From Linnemannia schmuckeri (lineage: Eukaryota > Mortierellomycota > Mortierellomycetes > Mortierellales > Mortierellaceae): a DNA stretch of 64,000 nucleotides. The notes under the pieces are model-generated. The model saw only the letters and a program-made list of their open reading frames with translations. It did not search any database and was not told where the DNA came from. Location of the stretch: contig JANATG010000002.1 of assembly GCA_029449235.1 (NCBI GenBank), positions 3,100,001-3,164,000 on the forward strand, read 5' to 3'. This document shows, piece after piece, positions 10,664-23,491 of the stretch (positions within the stretch are counted from its first letter, which is position 1; each line of letters begins with the position of its first letter). Position numbers and translations under genes: made by a program.

Positions 10664-13600
10664 CTATGACCAGAAATGATACAGGATTGAAAAGTCATCT
10701 CGATGAGAATAAAGCCAAAGATGCTTATGCCCACCGTCCTCCTGCCGAATCTTGAGCATCGCTTCCCGGATCGAAATGCAGTAGTCGCGCTGAGACGGGC
10801 TCAACTGATCTAGCACATTTTTCCTGAAGCTCTCATCCTCCGCCACATTGCACTGCGCCAACTTGCGAATGTTGTCCTTTGACAGATCCACCGCCAACAC
10901 TGGAACCGTCGCACTGGCCAGACTCTTGGTCACTCCCATCAAATTGTTGATTGCTAAATTATCACAAAGTAAGAGACGAGATTGTGTTGATTAACTTTCA
11001 ATCAGCTAAAGGTACGATCATCATACGTAGGTCTTAAAAAAAAGGTAAAAAAAAAAAGACATAACATACCTTTGTCAATGAGCATGGTTTTCTGCTTGTG
11101 CTTTAAGCGGTTCCTGGACGAACTGATCACGTTGACGTTAAAGTCAGTCTGAATCTGCGGCGACTCTCCCGACGAGTTGTGGTGATGATCATGTCCGTGC
11201 CGCGCTCCTCCAGATCCGGCCGTAGTTTCCAGAGTGTGATGGTGATGATGGTGCCCGCTCGTCGTGTCAACAAATTTCCGTGACTTGAGGCCTCCACCGC
11301 CTCCGGATCCAACATTGGCCGCAACCAGGTGGTCGAGCCTCGTCTGCTCAGCAATCTCCGCCTTCAAGAGAATACACAACTCCGAGCGTGGAACCTCCTC
11401 CTCCGTCTTGCGCAGCACATTCTTGACCTTGACCATGCCCATCATGTCCCTATTCATTCGCTGGTGAGAATCCTGCTGGTTCTTGTTCTTCAAGATAACA
11501 ATCCAGTTGATGCTCTGGTGCTTGCAAGTCGTCACCAGAGTTTCCGGAGTCAAGTCCGTTCCGTCCTCGAGCATGTAATCGGCCTTGATACCATGCGCCC
11601 ACAGTTCCTTGACCAGCTCGAGACGCTCCTGCAAAAGCACCTTTCCGAAGCTCGCCACATACACATCGCACCGTTTGGGAGCCCAGAGTCCAAATGACTT
11701 TTCGTCGTCGTGTCCCGAGCCTGTGCCGCCGTTCGAGTTTCCTCGGCTCTTGTTGCTTGCGACAAAGTACCGAAAGTGTTCCGACTGATATTGCGACATC
11801 GCTGCAATGATCTTTTGCATCGCAATATTGACTCCCACGGCAAATACCTTGCGATGAGGCCCTCCAATGACGGGATGTCGAAACTGTTGGATCAGCGAGT
11901 CGTAGCGGCCTCCGGCTGCGAGAATATTCTTTCGTTTTGCGTCATCTACCGCCTGGAACATCATCCCACCTTTGTAATATTGGTTGTTGTACCTATGAAA
12001 ACACAAGTCAAATTAGCAAGGTTGACAACAGCTTGCGCAATGCCATTGAAATGAGCCAAAGATGATACTTACATGAGCAGAGGGCTAAAGACAATCTTGT
12101 GGCGGACTCCCAGGGTCTTGCAGTACATCATCAGTAGTCGAAGCTCGCCAAGGGCATCTTTCAGCTTTGTCTTCATGGGCTCCGCAGTGATTAGTTCCTC
12201 CAAGGCCTTGGCCACTGTCTCAAAATCGCCCTTCCTGTCAAACAATTCGAGCTCGTCCAGCACACTGCGCGGAAGATGATAGACCGACATGAGATGGTTC
12301 CTGACCTGCGACATATGCTGATACTGCCGTCCCAGTTGACCGAGGATTGTATAGACCCCTGGTCGAATCTCTGAGGGGATACGGCAGTTGTCGAAAATCG
12401 CCTCTACGACTTGAGTGTGGTTGATCAGGAAGAACACGCCATTGGTCGACTTGAAAGGTGGAAACTCCTCCAACAGCTCATCGACCACTTTGATCAACTC
12501 GGCGTCCGTCACCATGGGGTTCAATGTGTTGTGTACAATATCAAAGTCGACCTCGTACACGATCTGGGGTTGCCCACCAACGGTATTCTCGCGGTAGACG
12601 CGTCCAAAGCAGAAACGCTTGAGCTGGGTGATCCCGTTCCTGCAGATGAACCGCGCAAAGGGCATCGTCAAGTCGTACGGAAGTTGAACTAATCCACCTG
12701 TCGAGTCCATCAACGCCACAGACTTTTTGTCGGTGTCGTGAAGATCGCTCTTGGGTGTCAAAAGCGGCGTCCCGAGCTCCACAGCGCCATGGCACCTGAA
12801 TACGCTAACCATCTGGGCGCGGACCTTGCCATAGAACATTGAAAAGAATGGGTCGTAGGCCTTGTTCTCCGAGTTAAAGTCGTAGGTGTAGTCCTTGTGT
12901 TTATCTGCGTTTTGAGCAAACAGTGCCGACATGAGGCGGTGGTAGTAAGGAGTGTTAGGGTTGGCGATTGTGCGAACACATTCCTGGATATACTCGTCCT
13001 CCATTTTGGGTGGCAGCAAATCGCTCTGTAGCAATTCCAGGCTGTTGGGGCGTTCCTTGAGATTGTGGTTCAAAAGAGCTCGGATGACCTGTGCCTGCGT
13101 CGCCATCTTGTCCATGGGGAATTCCTTGGGAAATATGATCTCGGGTTGTTGAAGGTTGCGAAGAGTCATGGCGCGCTCCATTCCTGTCGACAGGGGGAAG
13201 CACATCTCAAAGAAAATGATTCCAAGAGAATACATATCCGCTTTGGAGTTGTACCGCACGCCGTTGATAGCTCCGTTCAGGACCTCTGGACTGACATAAA
13301 ACACCGTTCCGACGCCCGTGGTGAGAGAAAGTCCGTCGTCGTGAGCGCGATCGTAACTGGTACTCCGGCTCATAAGAATCGTCTCCGTAACAGCCTGGTT
13401 CTGTGTCTTGAGGTCGCTTACCAGCTGAGAGTTGCTGGTAGCAAGGCCGAAATCTCCAATCTTGACATCTCCATTGGCGTCTAGGAAAATGTTGACAGGC
13501 TTCAAATCTCGATGGATCATGCCCTGTGAATGGATGTGGACAAGGCCTTCCAGAATCTGTCGAAACAACCGCCAGCCGTCCTCGGGATCCACGCCAATGT

Positions 13601-16600
13601 CGATCAAATCCTTCAGTGTTTGTCGCTCGCAGTACTCCATCTGGATGTAAAGCGTCCTGGAGGGCTTCATAGCTCGGCGTTTCTTCTTGTCAGGTACCGC
13701 CTTGATCCTGGCCCTTGGGTTGCTCGCTGTGCCATCGGTTGCCTCGGACTCGAATCGAATTCCATTGTCAGATCCAGAATCCTCAGAGTCGGACTCAGTG
13801 TCGTACTCGCTCTCTGATCCTGATCCCGATCCTGACTCGGATGATTCCTCGGAGCTATCAAGCGCCAAACCGTTCATGCCAAAAGAGCTCTCGTCGCGCC
13901 GGGAAATGTCTCTGGATCGACCAAAGTGGACGTTGGGGTAGCTACGGTTGCGATTCTCTGATGCTTCTGAAAGAAAGTCGTATTTCAAGTCCTTGACCAT
14001 TCTGTTCGAGTTGCCATATGACGACATGTCCTCATCGTCCTCGTCAGAATCCTCCTCCGAATCATCGTCCTCTGAGTCGTCCTCTGAGTTCGACTTGTTC
14101 TCGCTCCATACTCCACTGTTAGCATCCTCGAACCATGTCGTGAAGTAACGAACCACAAACTGATGATGCAGTCTAATCTCAATGAAGATACAAATAATCG
14201 AATGTAAGTTCCACACATACGTATGAGTGCCTACCAACCATCGCAGTAAACTCCATGAAACTTGCCTTGAGAGCGTGGTGACTTCGCGGAGAATCTTACG
14301 ATTTGTAACATTGTCCTTGGGGTCCAATTTAATCTTCTTGATGGCATAGAATCGCCCATCCAGCTTGTTCCTCGCCTTCACGACCTCTCCGAAGCCTCCG
14401 CGTCCTAGAAACTCAATCTCCTCAAAGTCGCTCTTGTATCTCGAGTACAGATTGTTGCCAGTTGTGGGTGACGTGTTGAGTTGGTTCACAGAGTCATCGA
14501 CATACATGTCGTCCAGTCTGGATGATTCCCGTCCGACTCGAGGAGGTAGAATGTTGATTGCTGAAGGAGGATGCGAACGACGAACGCCCAGCTTGGAGCT
14601 GTCCTCAGAGTCTATAAGGACATTTAGAGACGATATTGTAAGGTTCTGCTAAAGCCCTTGTAATACCGATTTCAGAAACAAAAGTGGATGGCAAGTGCTT
14701 ACCCTTGTACATATGGAACTTGTTAAATGTGTCGTCTGCATCAGCTGCATCTCCCAGGAATGGGTCATTTAGCAGCTCAGCTGCAGTTGGTCTTTTCTTG
14801 GCATCCCTAATGAACATAAAGAATACACAGTCAGCTCCTGTTCGTCAAAAAATGGATTGCAAAGCATGTACAAAATAACACGTCGATAAAAAGTCAACAT
14901 ACATATCGAACATCCTGAAGAGAATATCCTTGGTCAGCTTGGGAATGTTGGGCTCTACGCTTTCCAAGAATAATGCAGGTGTCGAAAATGTCCGCGTCAC
15001 GTCGTTACCCCAGAGCATCTCCACAAGTACTTGTCCCAAGCACCAAATGTCGTGTTTCCGTGTGTAAACAATAGACGCCTCCTGTGGGTCTGGTGATGGC
15101 CACGCACGCGGCACCTCCTGACCAGCATCGTTGTTGAAGGTGAAGGTCTTGTGCATATCCAGCAAACGGCGGTGAAAGCTGGCATTATCCAGTTTGATGT
15201 TTCCATTTGGGTCCAGGACAATGTTGGACAGCCGAATATCTATCATCCCATGCATAAATAAAACACACATAAGCTTCCTTTCCCGCTTTGTGACATGCCA
15301 CTAATAGACATACAATGAATATTGAGTGCGACGTCTTACCCTTGTGGATGACATTGTTTGCGTGAAGGTAGACGATGGCTTGCAAGAGCTCCTTAAGATA
15401 TCTCCTAGTCATGTCCAGCTTGACACTGCCAGCAATGTTGATGAAGGACTCGAGGGAGGTCATGTTGGCGGAGCTTCCGTCGGTGAGCACATGAAGATTC
15501 CATCCTGTCGAAGTCCTTTCCAGTCGCGATTCCAGAATGGATACGAGGTGGTGGTGGCGAAGTAACTTGAGCCTCGACAGTTCCTTTTCCACGTCCTGAA
15601 GTTTCTTCTTCCCAAGATGAGTACTGTAATGTTGCGCTGTGATATCAAACGTTTTGAGGAGTAAGAATGGGACGTCGGCTGATGAATGAGGTCGAGCAGT
15701 ATAGTTTGCGGGTAATGCTGAATACGTCGAGCTGAGGAGTCCGCGAGAAAGACACGAGCCCCGGATGACTGATCTGAAAGCCGGAGCCTTGGATAACGAG
15801 TAGATAAGAAAAATCCGAAGCGGTTGTCAATCTTCAGGTTGCGGTCGCATTTGTCTTTTTTCAAACTCCTCTTTTTTATATGAATCATCACAATAAAGCT
15901 GCTCTTTGAGTTACTCACCTGTGAATCGTCGGGGGAGAGCATGATGGGCATTTCAAAGTTGACAGTGACAGCGTCTAGACCGTATCCCGAGCCGCCTCCG
16001 GAACCGCTTCGATTGCCCTCCAGATAGTCTCCACCATACTGCTCCTGCTGCTTGGACTTTAGTTCCTTCTGACGCTTCTTTTCCTCCTTGATTTTTTCTT
16101 CCTTTCGGAGCAGGTCCTCCCGAATCTTTTTGTCGAGTGTCCGGTCGGCGTCCAGTTTGGCTTCGAGTTCTAGTTCCTGTTGTTTAGTCATTGCTTCCAT
16201 CGCTCGTTCCCGCTCATCCTTGGTTGTCTTTTCGACGCGTTGAAGCATTTGCTCGTGGAAACTGGGGTGTTTGATGAACATGCTGGAGTTGTTTTGGGTG
16301 ATGTATTCCTGCACATACTCCGCGAGCAGGTATATCATTTCCTGACCGAGAAGAGTCTTTGCGTGAGTAGGGACCAGTTTCGAAAGTTCCTGGACCTGTG
16401 CTTCTGAGAGTCCTCTGGGGTTTTCAATCTTCAGGTCCGGTATTGTCCGTGGGTATGTTTTTGTGAACCTATAGTAGACCATTGATGGGTTACGATGAGC
16501 CAGTGGAAGAATTATACACCTCAAAAGAGTCACCTCGAATATGAGTGAGACACAAGGCTGCAGTAAACAAAATAAAAAAACAAACAACATACTTGACGCG

Positions 16601-17123
16601 CAAGTCCACGGACACATAGCGCTTCAACTCCTCTTCCATTGGCAGTAGGTGCAACCGGAACTCTGGTGTTGTTGGGACCATCTACGATGTTGGTGTTGCA
16701 GTGTCAGTCATTTTTTTCTTCTTTCAATCGAACGCGAAAAAAACAAGCAATGGTTTATTTTATCAGTAACGAGAGAACATACCTTCCATGCTGAAGGAAT
16801 CGTAATGGGCTGGTAGTCCTCCATAAAAATGGCTATGGAGATATGAACAATGCAAGGAGGTCAGAGTCTGGTTACGAAAGTGGCGGAAAAGAAACAAAAC
16901 AAAACAGAGGACTGCCGCAGTTTGCACTAGGGTTCCATAAGCCGCGTAGAAGCTTGATCTCTCTCTCCCTCCTTTTGTTTTGTTGCCGTTCTTATGTCGA
17001 CCGATTATATTTGTGGAGAGCATACGCGTGAGAGGTAAGAACCGGTTTGATGACATTACCTCGAAGAGCCTCGAGTTCGTTCTGTTGGAGTTCGATGAGT
17101 TCATCCTGATTCATGCCCGTCAT
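10664..17123 (-). CDS. gcn2: GCN2, eIF2-alpha kinase (general amino-acid control)
   Basis: Eleven exons on the minus strand: 17123-17060, 16832-16783, 16681-16593, 16468-15919, 15787-15340, 15239-14903, 14806-14703, 14611-14266, 14172-12073, 11992-11070, 10953-10664; 1766 aa. GCN2 senses uncharged tRNA and phosphorylates eIF2-alpha, lowering translation and activating amino-acid synthesis. Domains in order: RWD, the Gcn1-binding module (LRAIFMEDYQPI near residue 20); a charged helix; a pseudokinase (HKDIRLSNIVLD, no DFG); the kinase with GRGGFGEV near 617, AIKKIKL, HRDLKPVN, DFGLA and GTVFYVSPE; a long acidic Ser/Asp/Glu insert in the kinase N-lobe; a HisRS-like domain (FGRVYRENTVGGQPQIVYEVD); and the C-terminal ribosome and dimerisation domain. 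The ~93-nt intron 14265-14173 has a GC donor (GCAAGT); no GT donor keeps the frame. A run of six His lies at 11236-11253, in the low-complexity linker after the HisRS-like part. Confidence 0.95.
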
Positions 17124-17140
17124 GGCTTGGCCGTCAACAT
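17120..17140 (-). promoter_or_regulatory. Six-codon uORF overlapping the GCN2 start codon
   Basis: On the minus strand ATG TTG ACG GCC AAG CCA TGA ends so that its TGA (17122-17120) overlaps the GCN2 ATG (17123-17121) as ATGA. If the mRNA starts upstream of 17140, ribosomes would meet this uORF first and could re-initiate at the main start. A second in-frame GCN2 Met three codons on (M-T-G-M) offers a fallback start. Confidence 0.45.
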
Positions 17141-20036
17141 CAAACTATGGTGTGAAGTCGTTGTTGTTGTTGTGTTTGTGCGTGTGTGCGAGTGTCAAAT
17201 GACTTTACGTGTGTAGTCGGTATTACTCGCGGTTGATGAGTTTGATGGCGGTGGTGGCAGTGGCGTGGTAGTGGACCTATGGCAGATCTGCTTGCTATTG
17301 TTGTTGTTTCTATTTGTTTTTGCTCAATGGGTGCTTTCTGAGTGGTATGAATGTGTTGCTGTGTGTCGTTCCTGTTAAACAAGCAGCTGTGTGTGTGTGT
17401 GTCCGACTCAGAAACTAGGAGGAATGGGGTCTCCCGTTGTTTCTGCGTGTGAGTATCTGAAGAGAGAAATGTTTGAAAGTGAGAGTATGTTTTTAGAAGG
17501 ATGGAGAAGGCGAGAGTAGTGGAGTAGAGGCAAGGAGAGGTAAAGGACGGGTGAATAGTATCCTCTGTTGAGTGTCTACAGGAAGTAGACGGACGCCATC
17601 TTGAATAAAGTGAAAGGAAAATGAGTGTGATGGGTTAATAGAAAAGAATGAGAGGGAAGAAGAGTGTGAGAAAAGAAGAAGAGAAGGAAAGAGAAGAACA
17701 GGAAGGGGACAAAACAACGAACACCAAAAATTATTTGAGAGCCAGGAGAACGAAAGAGAGTCGCGTCTTGACCAACTCACCATGACTGACAACTCGTCAG
17801 GCCATCGTCTTTTCTTCGTCTTCATTTTTTATGGTAGTCATAGCGGACATGTTGATTGCTCTTTTCTATCAGTCATTACTCATTATTCAACAAAAAGTGT
17901 GCACCGTACTACATGCACAATATCGACTCCATTTCTATTGAAAAGAAGGACGATCTTATCTGCATTTCGACTAGCAACGGTCACCCCCTCCTCCTCCTTG
18001 AAAAAGACCGTTGATCATAGTTCCAGTCGCATAGCAGCTAAACCAATTGACACACGAAAATGCTCAATGCAGGCCCAATTAGCACACTTGGACAACATTG
18101 CAGCAAGTCAGTCCGAGGGCAGATGGAAGGGATCTTTCTTTCTTTCTTTCGATAGCTACAACGGACCCTAAACCTGTCTCCTCACTCGTGCTTTTGATTC
18201 ACTAAAGCATCCTGTGGGGGATTTGATTTTTTGCCTTTCGTGTAGGCCACTGCACTGCGAGCCTTCCAGATCCGCTTCAAACGATTATCATATGGAAAAG
18301 TTTAACCATGCGATTGAAGTTTTTATCTTACACCCCTCAAGTGCTGTCACCAACGCTTGTTTCCACCCATCCTTACATATCTTTTTCTATTAATGCTTTT
18401 GTCAAGACTTAGTATACGACCAATCCACCAGTTTCCCTAGTCAAAAAGGCATACTCTCCGGGCTGCTTTTACAAAAAGTGAAAACCAACGACATATTATC
18501 CATCCCCCTGCCAGCATTAATTCCTTGCCTCGGAACCCTTGCAGTTCCGACTTTTAATCCATCCACTTGCCTCAAAAAAAAAATGGGAAGGAAGTGCGTG
18601 TCTCGGTTTTCCTATCACGTGCTTCATTCTTGTCATCGCCACAAGAATGCGCGCCACATCAACGAATCTTAAACCCCTCCCATTTCGATAGAAAAAAGGG
18701 ATCGAGTTCTTGGACTATCTGCAAGCAACTTGATTGCTATGATCAATAGTCAAAAAGGGAGCTCAGTGAATGCAACAGAGCATACCAAGCGCGTCTTTGA
18801 CTACGAAAGGATGAACATGAATCTATGAGACCTCTGAATCTATCCCCTTCCCGGGGCTGACTTCCGAAAAAAGAAAGCAAATAAAACGATGACCCGTTCC
18901 CTTCTTCCACTGCTCTTACATAGCAAAGACTACATGTGTGCCCATTGCCCGTGAGAAATAACAGATCGAGCATGGAACATGATATGGCCAATTTCGCCTT
19001 CTCCCCAAAAGAAGATATTTTGCCGATCTTTTTATTTTATTTTTGTTCTTTTTTTGTTTCTAGACAACTTTTTGTTCAAACAAAAAAATTGAATTGCCGG
19101 TAAGGGAGAGGTCCAACCTCCGCCCGCCCGCTTTCTCTTCCCTCTGCTAAATGTGGTTCCATGGCGGGATACACACAGACTGCGATCTTTGTTCCCCAGT
19201 CCCAGTCCCACTTCTTTTTTTTTTCTTCTCCCGAGAAACTGAGATTTAGATGATGTGTGCTTTGACCATTTTCACGATCTTCATCGTGGATCCTTTAGCT
19301 TCGCTCTCTCATTTCTCCGCCTGAGCTTCAGTCCTGTTGTTCCCTCTTCTTCATTTTCAGACACTAGGAAAGAAGACTTGTAGCGTTTTGTTTGTATATC
19401 TGAGCCTGCCTTCAATCGATACCCATTGCGGGAAACAAAAAGAAAGAGAGGCAGCAGTATGGATTGAGACACAATTGCGCAACTTTATTCGACACATTAG
19501 ACATTTGACTCTTCTCTTGCGACCCACTCCAAAGTACGCACACTGATCGCACCACAAAACAGAACTGGTCTTTCATCCTTTCTATTCCTTGTTCATTGCT
19601 GATCAGTATTGCTTGTCTCCTAGGGAATGTCAAATTGGATATGAAGATACAAGAATTGATAAAAAAAGGGCGACGGATGATCGTTTTCTTGAAGTGAATG
19701 AAGGAAACCATGGGCGAAATCATAAGAAAAGAAGCGAATGGAAGGCGAAAGAAGATGCTCGAAAGTCCCAAAAGCAACGTCACATTGCACGGGCGGGGCA
19801 TGAAAATACAGAAAAGATCAGTCACTTTTTTGCCAGTTGGCTCAGACTTAAAAGGAGGGCGAAAGAAGTCTTCTTTTCTTTTTTTCGTCTGCCTTCTTCA
19901 CCCCTTTTTGTTCATCTCCCATCATCTTTTCTTTCACGATCAACGTTCCTCTTCCTTCTTTTCTTTCTTTGCATCGCATTCGCACTCTCTGTACTCTACT
20001 TTCTCTCACTTCAACAACATATATATATAATACATC
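17124..20036. promoter_or_regulatory. Divergent promoter region between GCN2 and Hsp110
   Basis: 2.9 kb separate the two start codons. The GCN2 side (about 17480-17760) is purine-rich on +, so pyrimidine-rich in the GCN2 sense. The Hsp110 side (about 19860-20030) is pyrimidine-rich on + and ends in a short TATATA run just before the ATG. One heat-shock-element-like inverted pair (TTCttGAA) lies at 19686-19693. No reading frame in between resembles a protein. Confidence 0.5.
19686..19693. promoter_or_regulatory. Possible heat-shock element upstream of Hsp110
   Basis: TTCTTGAA is an inverted nTTCnnGAAn pair, followed after 2 nt by another GAA. Heat-shock factor normally binds at least three alternating units, so this is a weak or gapped site. 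It lies about 345 bp ahead of the Hsp110 start, a gene class usually driven by Hsf1. Confidence 0.3.
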
Positions 20037-23000
20037 ATGTCCGTCGTTGGTATGTTCTCTTTTCCGTTTCTCGTTTTTGTTGCCATGCTATTGCTCAAAC
20101 ATACACTAAAAACCATCTCCTAGTTAGTACTCAACGACAACGACAACGACAACTAACCTTTTTTTTTATCGCTTTTATCGTTTGTAGGTATTGATTTCGG
20201 AAACTTGCAGTCGGTCATCGCTGTTGCCAGAAACCGTGGAATCGACGTTATCTGCAATGAGGTCTCCAACCGCTTCACTCCTGTAAGTCATTTATTTTGT
20301 TTTGGTTTTTTATCTTTTGTGTTCCTTACTTTACCTTCAAGGATGTAAGCCACCTATCAACGCAACTACAGGGTCAGCAGCAACACAGCAGCAACAACAA
20401 ACTTATCAATGGATAATGAACAAGTGTGTGTGTGCTGTATCTTGACAATAAGATGGCGAGGGTTCCCCCGATCAGGATTTCATTTTCCCCTTTCCCAGCG
20501 CATGCTCCCCGTCAGAATGTTTTTTTTTCAGCTGGGCTACCCTCTTTAGAGACTCTACCTGTCTTCTCATGCAATCAGCATGAAAAAAGGGAAAACAACA
20601 AACAAATAACAAATCGGTATTTCAAAAGAGTCGCGCACAAACAGGGGTTACACATACAATGCAAAATACAGGGATTACATTACAAGGGAAAAGAAGTAAT
20701 GAAAAAGAGGCGTCATCACATCCAGAAGTATTTGATTGAAGTCCGAGGGAAGAAAAAAAAACACTCGGGATGAATGAAGAGAAAATAATGATACAGGAAA
20801 CGAACAGAGTGAAACCATATGGGATTCACACGCTCAACGGAGACTATCGCAGGTACACAAAATCATGATACTAACCAGATCCCGTCATCATCCTCTCTCT
20901 ACGATATAGACATTGGTCTCGTTCGGCCCCAAGCAGCGTTACCTCGGAGAGACTGCCAAGACTCAGGAGATCTCCAACTTCAAGAACACCGTCTCGTCGT
21001 TGAAGCGCATTGTTGGACGCACCTTTGCCGACAAGGAGGTTCAGGAGATCGAGAAGCAGTACTTGACCGTCCCCCTCGTTGACGTCAATGGCCAGCTTGC
21101 CGTCAAGCTCAACTATAAGGGTGAGGAGACCACCTTCACTGTCACACAGCTCTTCGCCATGTACCTCACCAAGGTGAAAGAGATCGCCACCAACGAGACA
21201 AAGATGCCCGTCTCGGACTGTGTCATCGCCATCCCCGCCTGGTTCACCGATGTCCAGCGCCGCGCTGTCTTGGATGCCTCCGAGATTGCTGGATTGAACG
21301 TCCTCCGCCTTATCAACGACTCGACCGCTGTCGCTCTCGGCTACGGTATCACCAAGACCGACTTGCCCGAGGACAAGCCCCGCAACGTCTGCTTTGTCGA
21401 TGTCGGTCACTCGTCCTACACCGTCTCGGTCGTCTCCTTCATTAAGGGTCAGCTCACTGTCAAGTCGCGCGCCTTTGACAGACATTTCGGTGGTCGTGAC
21501 TTTGACCGCATGCTGGTCGACCACTTTGCTGCCCAGTTCAAGACCAAGTACGGCATTGATGTCAAGTCGAACGGCAAGGCCATGATCCGTCTGATGGCCG
21601 GATGCGAGAAGCTCAAGAAGGTCCTCTCGGCCAACGCCGAGGCCCCCCTCAATATCGAGTCCATCATGGAGGACCGCGATGTCTCGTCGATGATGAAGCG
21701 TACCGAGTTTGAGGAGCTCGCCCAGGAGTTGATCTCTCGCGTCGAGGCCCCTCTCCAGAAGGCTTTGGAGGATGCCGGTTTAACCGTCGAGGAGATCGAT
21801 GCCGTGGAGATTGTCGGAGGCTCTACTCGTATCCCCGCCCTCAAGGAGCGCATCCAGGCTTTCTTCAAGAAGGAACTGTCCTCGACCTTGAACCAGGACG
21901 AGGCCATTGCCCGTGGTGCTGCCCTCCAGTGCGCTATCTTGTCGCCCGCCTTCAAGGTCCGTGAGTTTACCGTCCAGGATATCACCAACTACCCCATCAA
22001 GATGACCTGGCAGCCTACCCCCGAGGAGGAGGAGACCGAGCTCGTTGTTTTCAACAAGAACAACACTATCCCCTCGACCAAGATCTTGACCTTCTACCGC
22101 TCCGAGCCCTTTGACCTTGAGGCCCAGTACGCCGAGCCCGAGATGATCCCTGCCGGCATCAACCCTTGGGTTGGCCGCTTCTCGATCAAGAAGGTCGAGC
22201 CCATCAACGGCGAGGCTGCCTGTGTCAAGGTCAAGGCCAGAATCAACATCCACGGAATTTTGACTGTCGAGAGCGCCTATGTTGTTGAGGAAGTTGTCAA
22301 GGAGGAGCTCATTGAGGAGAAGGAGGGCGCTGCTGAGGATCTCGATGCTCCCTTGACTCGCAAGGTCAAGAAGCTCGTCAAGAAGGGCGATCTCCCCGTT
22401 GTTAGCGCTACTTCTTCCTTGGACCGTTCGCTCGTCAACGAGTTGCGCGAGAAGGAGATGGAGATGATTGCTTCGGATAAGTTGGTCGTTGACACTGAGA
22501 TGGCCAAGAACACCTTGGAGGAGTACATCTACGACACCCGCTCCAAGGTCAACGGAGGCATCTACAAGGATTACATCAACCCTGCCGACAAGGATAAGTT
22601 CATTAACGACTTGAACGATGCCGAGAACTGGTTGTATGACGAGGGCGATGAGGCCACTAAGTCTGTCTACTCTGCCAAGTTGGCCGAGCTTCAGGTCGTT
22701 GGAGGCCCCGTCATCCAGCGTTACCGCGAATCTGACGCTCGCCCCATTGCTGCCCGTGAGCTCCGCGAGTCGATCAACCAGTTGATGTCCCAGGCCACCA
22801 GCTCTGAGGAGAAGTACGCCCACATCCCCGAGGCCGAGAAGAACTCGATTGTCGAGAAGTGCTCCAAGGCCCAGACCTGGATCGAGAACAAGGAGGAACG
22901 CCAGTCAATGATGAAGAAGTACGAGGTTCCCGCTATTACCTCGGCCGAAATCCGCAAGCAGCGCGACGACATTGTTTACTTTGCCACCCCCATCTTGAAC

Positions 23001-23114
23001 AAGCCCAAGCCCAAGCCTGTTGTTGTTGAGACTCCCGAGCAGCCTGCCACCCCCGAGCCCAAGTCCTCGCCCGAGACCAAGCACGATGACTCCAAGGATA
23101 TGGACATTGATTAA
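20037..23114 (+). CDS. sse1: Hsp110/Sse1-type chaperone, Hsp70 nucleotide exchange factor
   Basis: Three exons: 20037-20049, 20188-20282, 20910-23114; 770 aa. The protein is the fungal Hsp110 (Sse1/Hsp88): it releases ADP from Hsp70 and holds unfolded clients in the cytosol. The N-terminus SVVGIDFGNLQSVIAVARN is the Hsp70-type phosphate loop with the Asn found in Hsp110 in place of Thr. Further ATPase motifs include FVDVGHSSYTVSVVSF and IVGGSTRIPALKERI. The beta-sandwich domain and a long helical C-terminus follow. The C-terminus ends in proline, lysine and glutamate-rich sequence with an acidic MDID tail. Codon use is strongly biased to C-ending codons, as expected of an abundant protein. 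Exon 1 is only 13 nt, and intron 2 (627 nt) is unusually long. AATAAA at 23252 fits a polyA site. Confidence 0.95.
20283..20909 (+). other. Long intron 2 of Hsp110 gene
   Basis: 627 nt, with donor GTAAGT and acceptor ATATAG, joining phase 0 to phase 0 between codons Thr-Pro and Thr-Leu-Val. It is several times the local intron length. No reading frame, snoRNA box pair or other gene was recognisable inside. Confidence 0.8.
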
Positions 23115-23491
23115 GTCCATGCACGGTGCCTTGTTTTTTTTCTCTCTTGACTTTTGCGGATCGAACAACACAAACATCCTCTTACCCACCTTGCTTGCAG
23201 GGAATATTACCCATTCAACATCATTTCGCTTCTTGTATACAATTTTTCTCACAATAAAATGCACATATGAATCATTCTTGTTGTAGCGATGTTGCGGAAC
23301 CTCGGGAGTCATGTTATATAAATTACACGTAATTCCTTATGGTCCTGCCTTCCCATTCTTTGAATACGCTGTCCTTTGATATTCTGTTTTTTTTATTCAC
23401 ACAGAAAAAGCAAAACTTCGGCCGCTGGAAGGCAAGTATTCTGCTCCCGCGAGAAAGCCTCTCTCAAGATGATACTCTTCTAGCCATGGCA
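23115..23491. other. Tail-to-tail 3' region of Hsp110 and PAC4
   Basis: These 377 nt hold the 3' UTRs of two convergent genes. A second AATAAA-like site for the minus gene was not obvious. Nothing else is seen. Confidence 0.6.
23252..23257 (+). terminator. Candidate polyadenylation signal AATAAA of Hsp110
   Basis: Canonical hexamer 138 nt past the Hsp110 stop. Confidence 0.45.

Noticed and set aside
21780..22823. 347-codon minus-strand frame within Hsp110
   Set aside because: It is antisense to a strongly codon-biased gene; such bias commonly creates open antisense frames. The Leu/Val/Gly-rich product has no family features.
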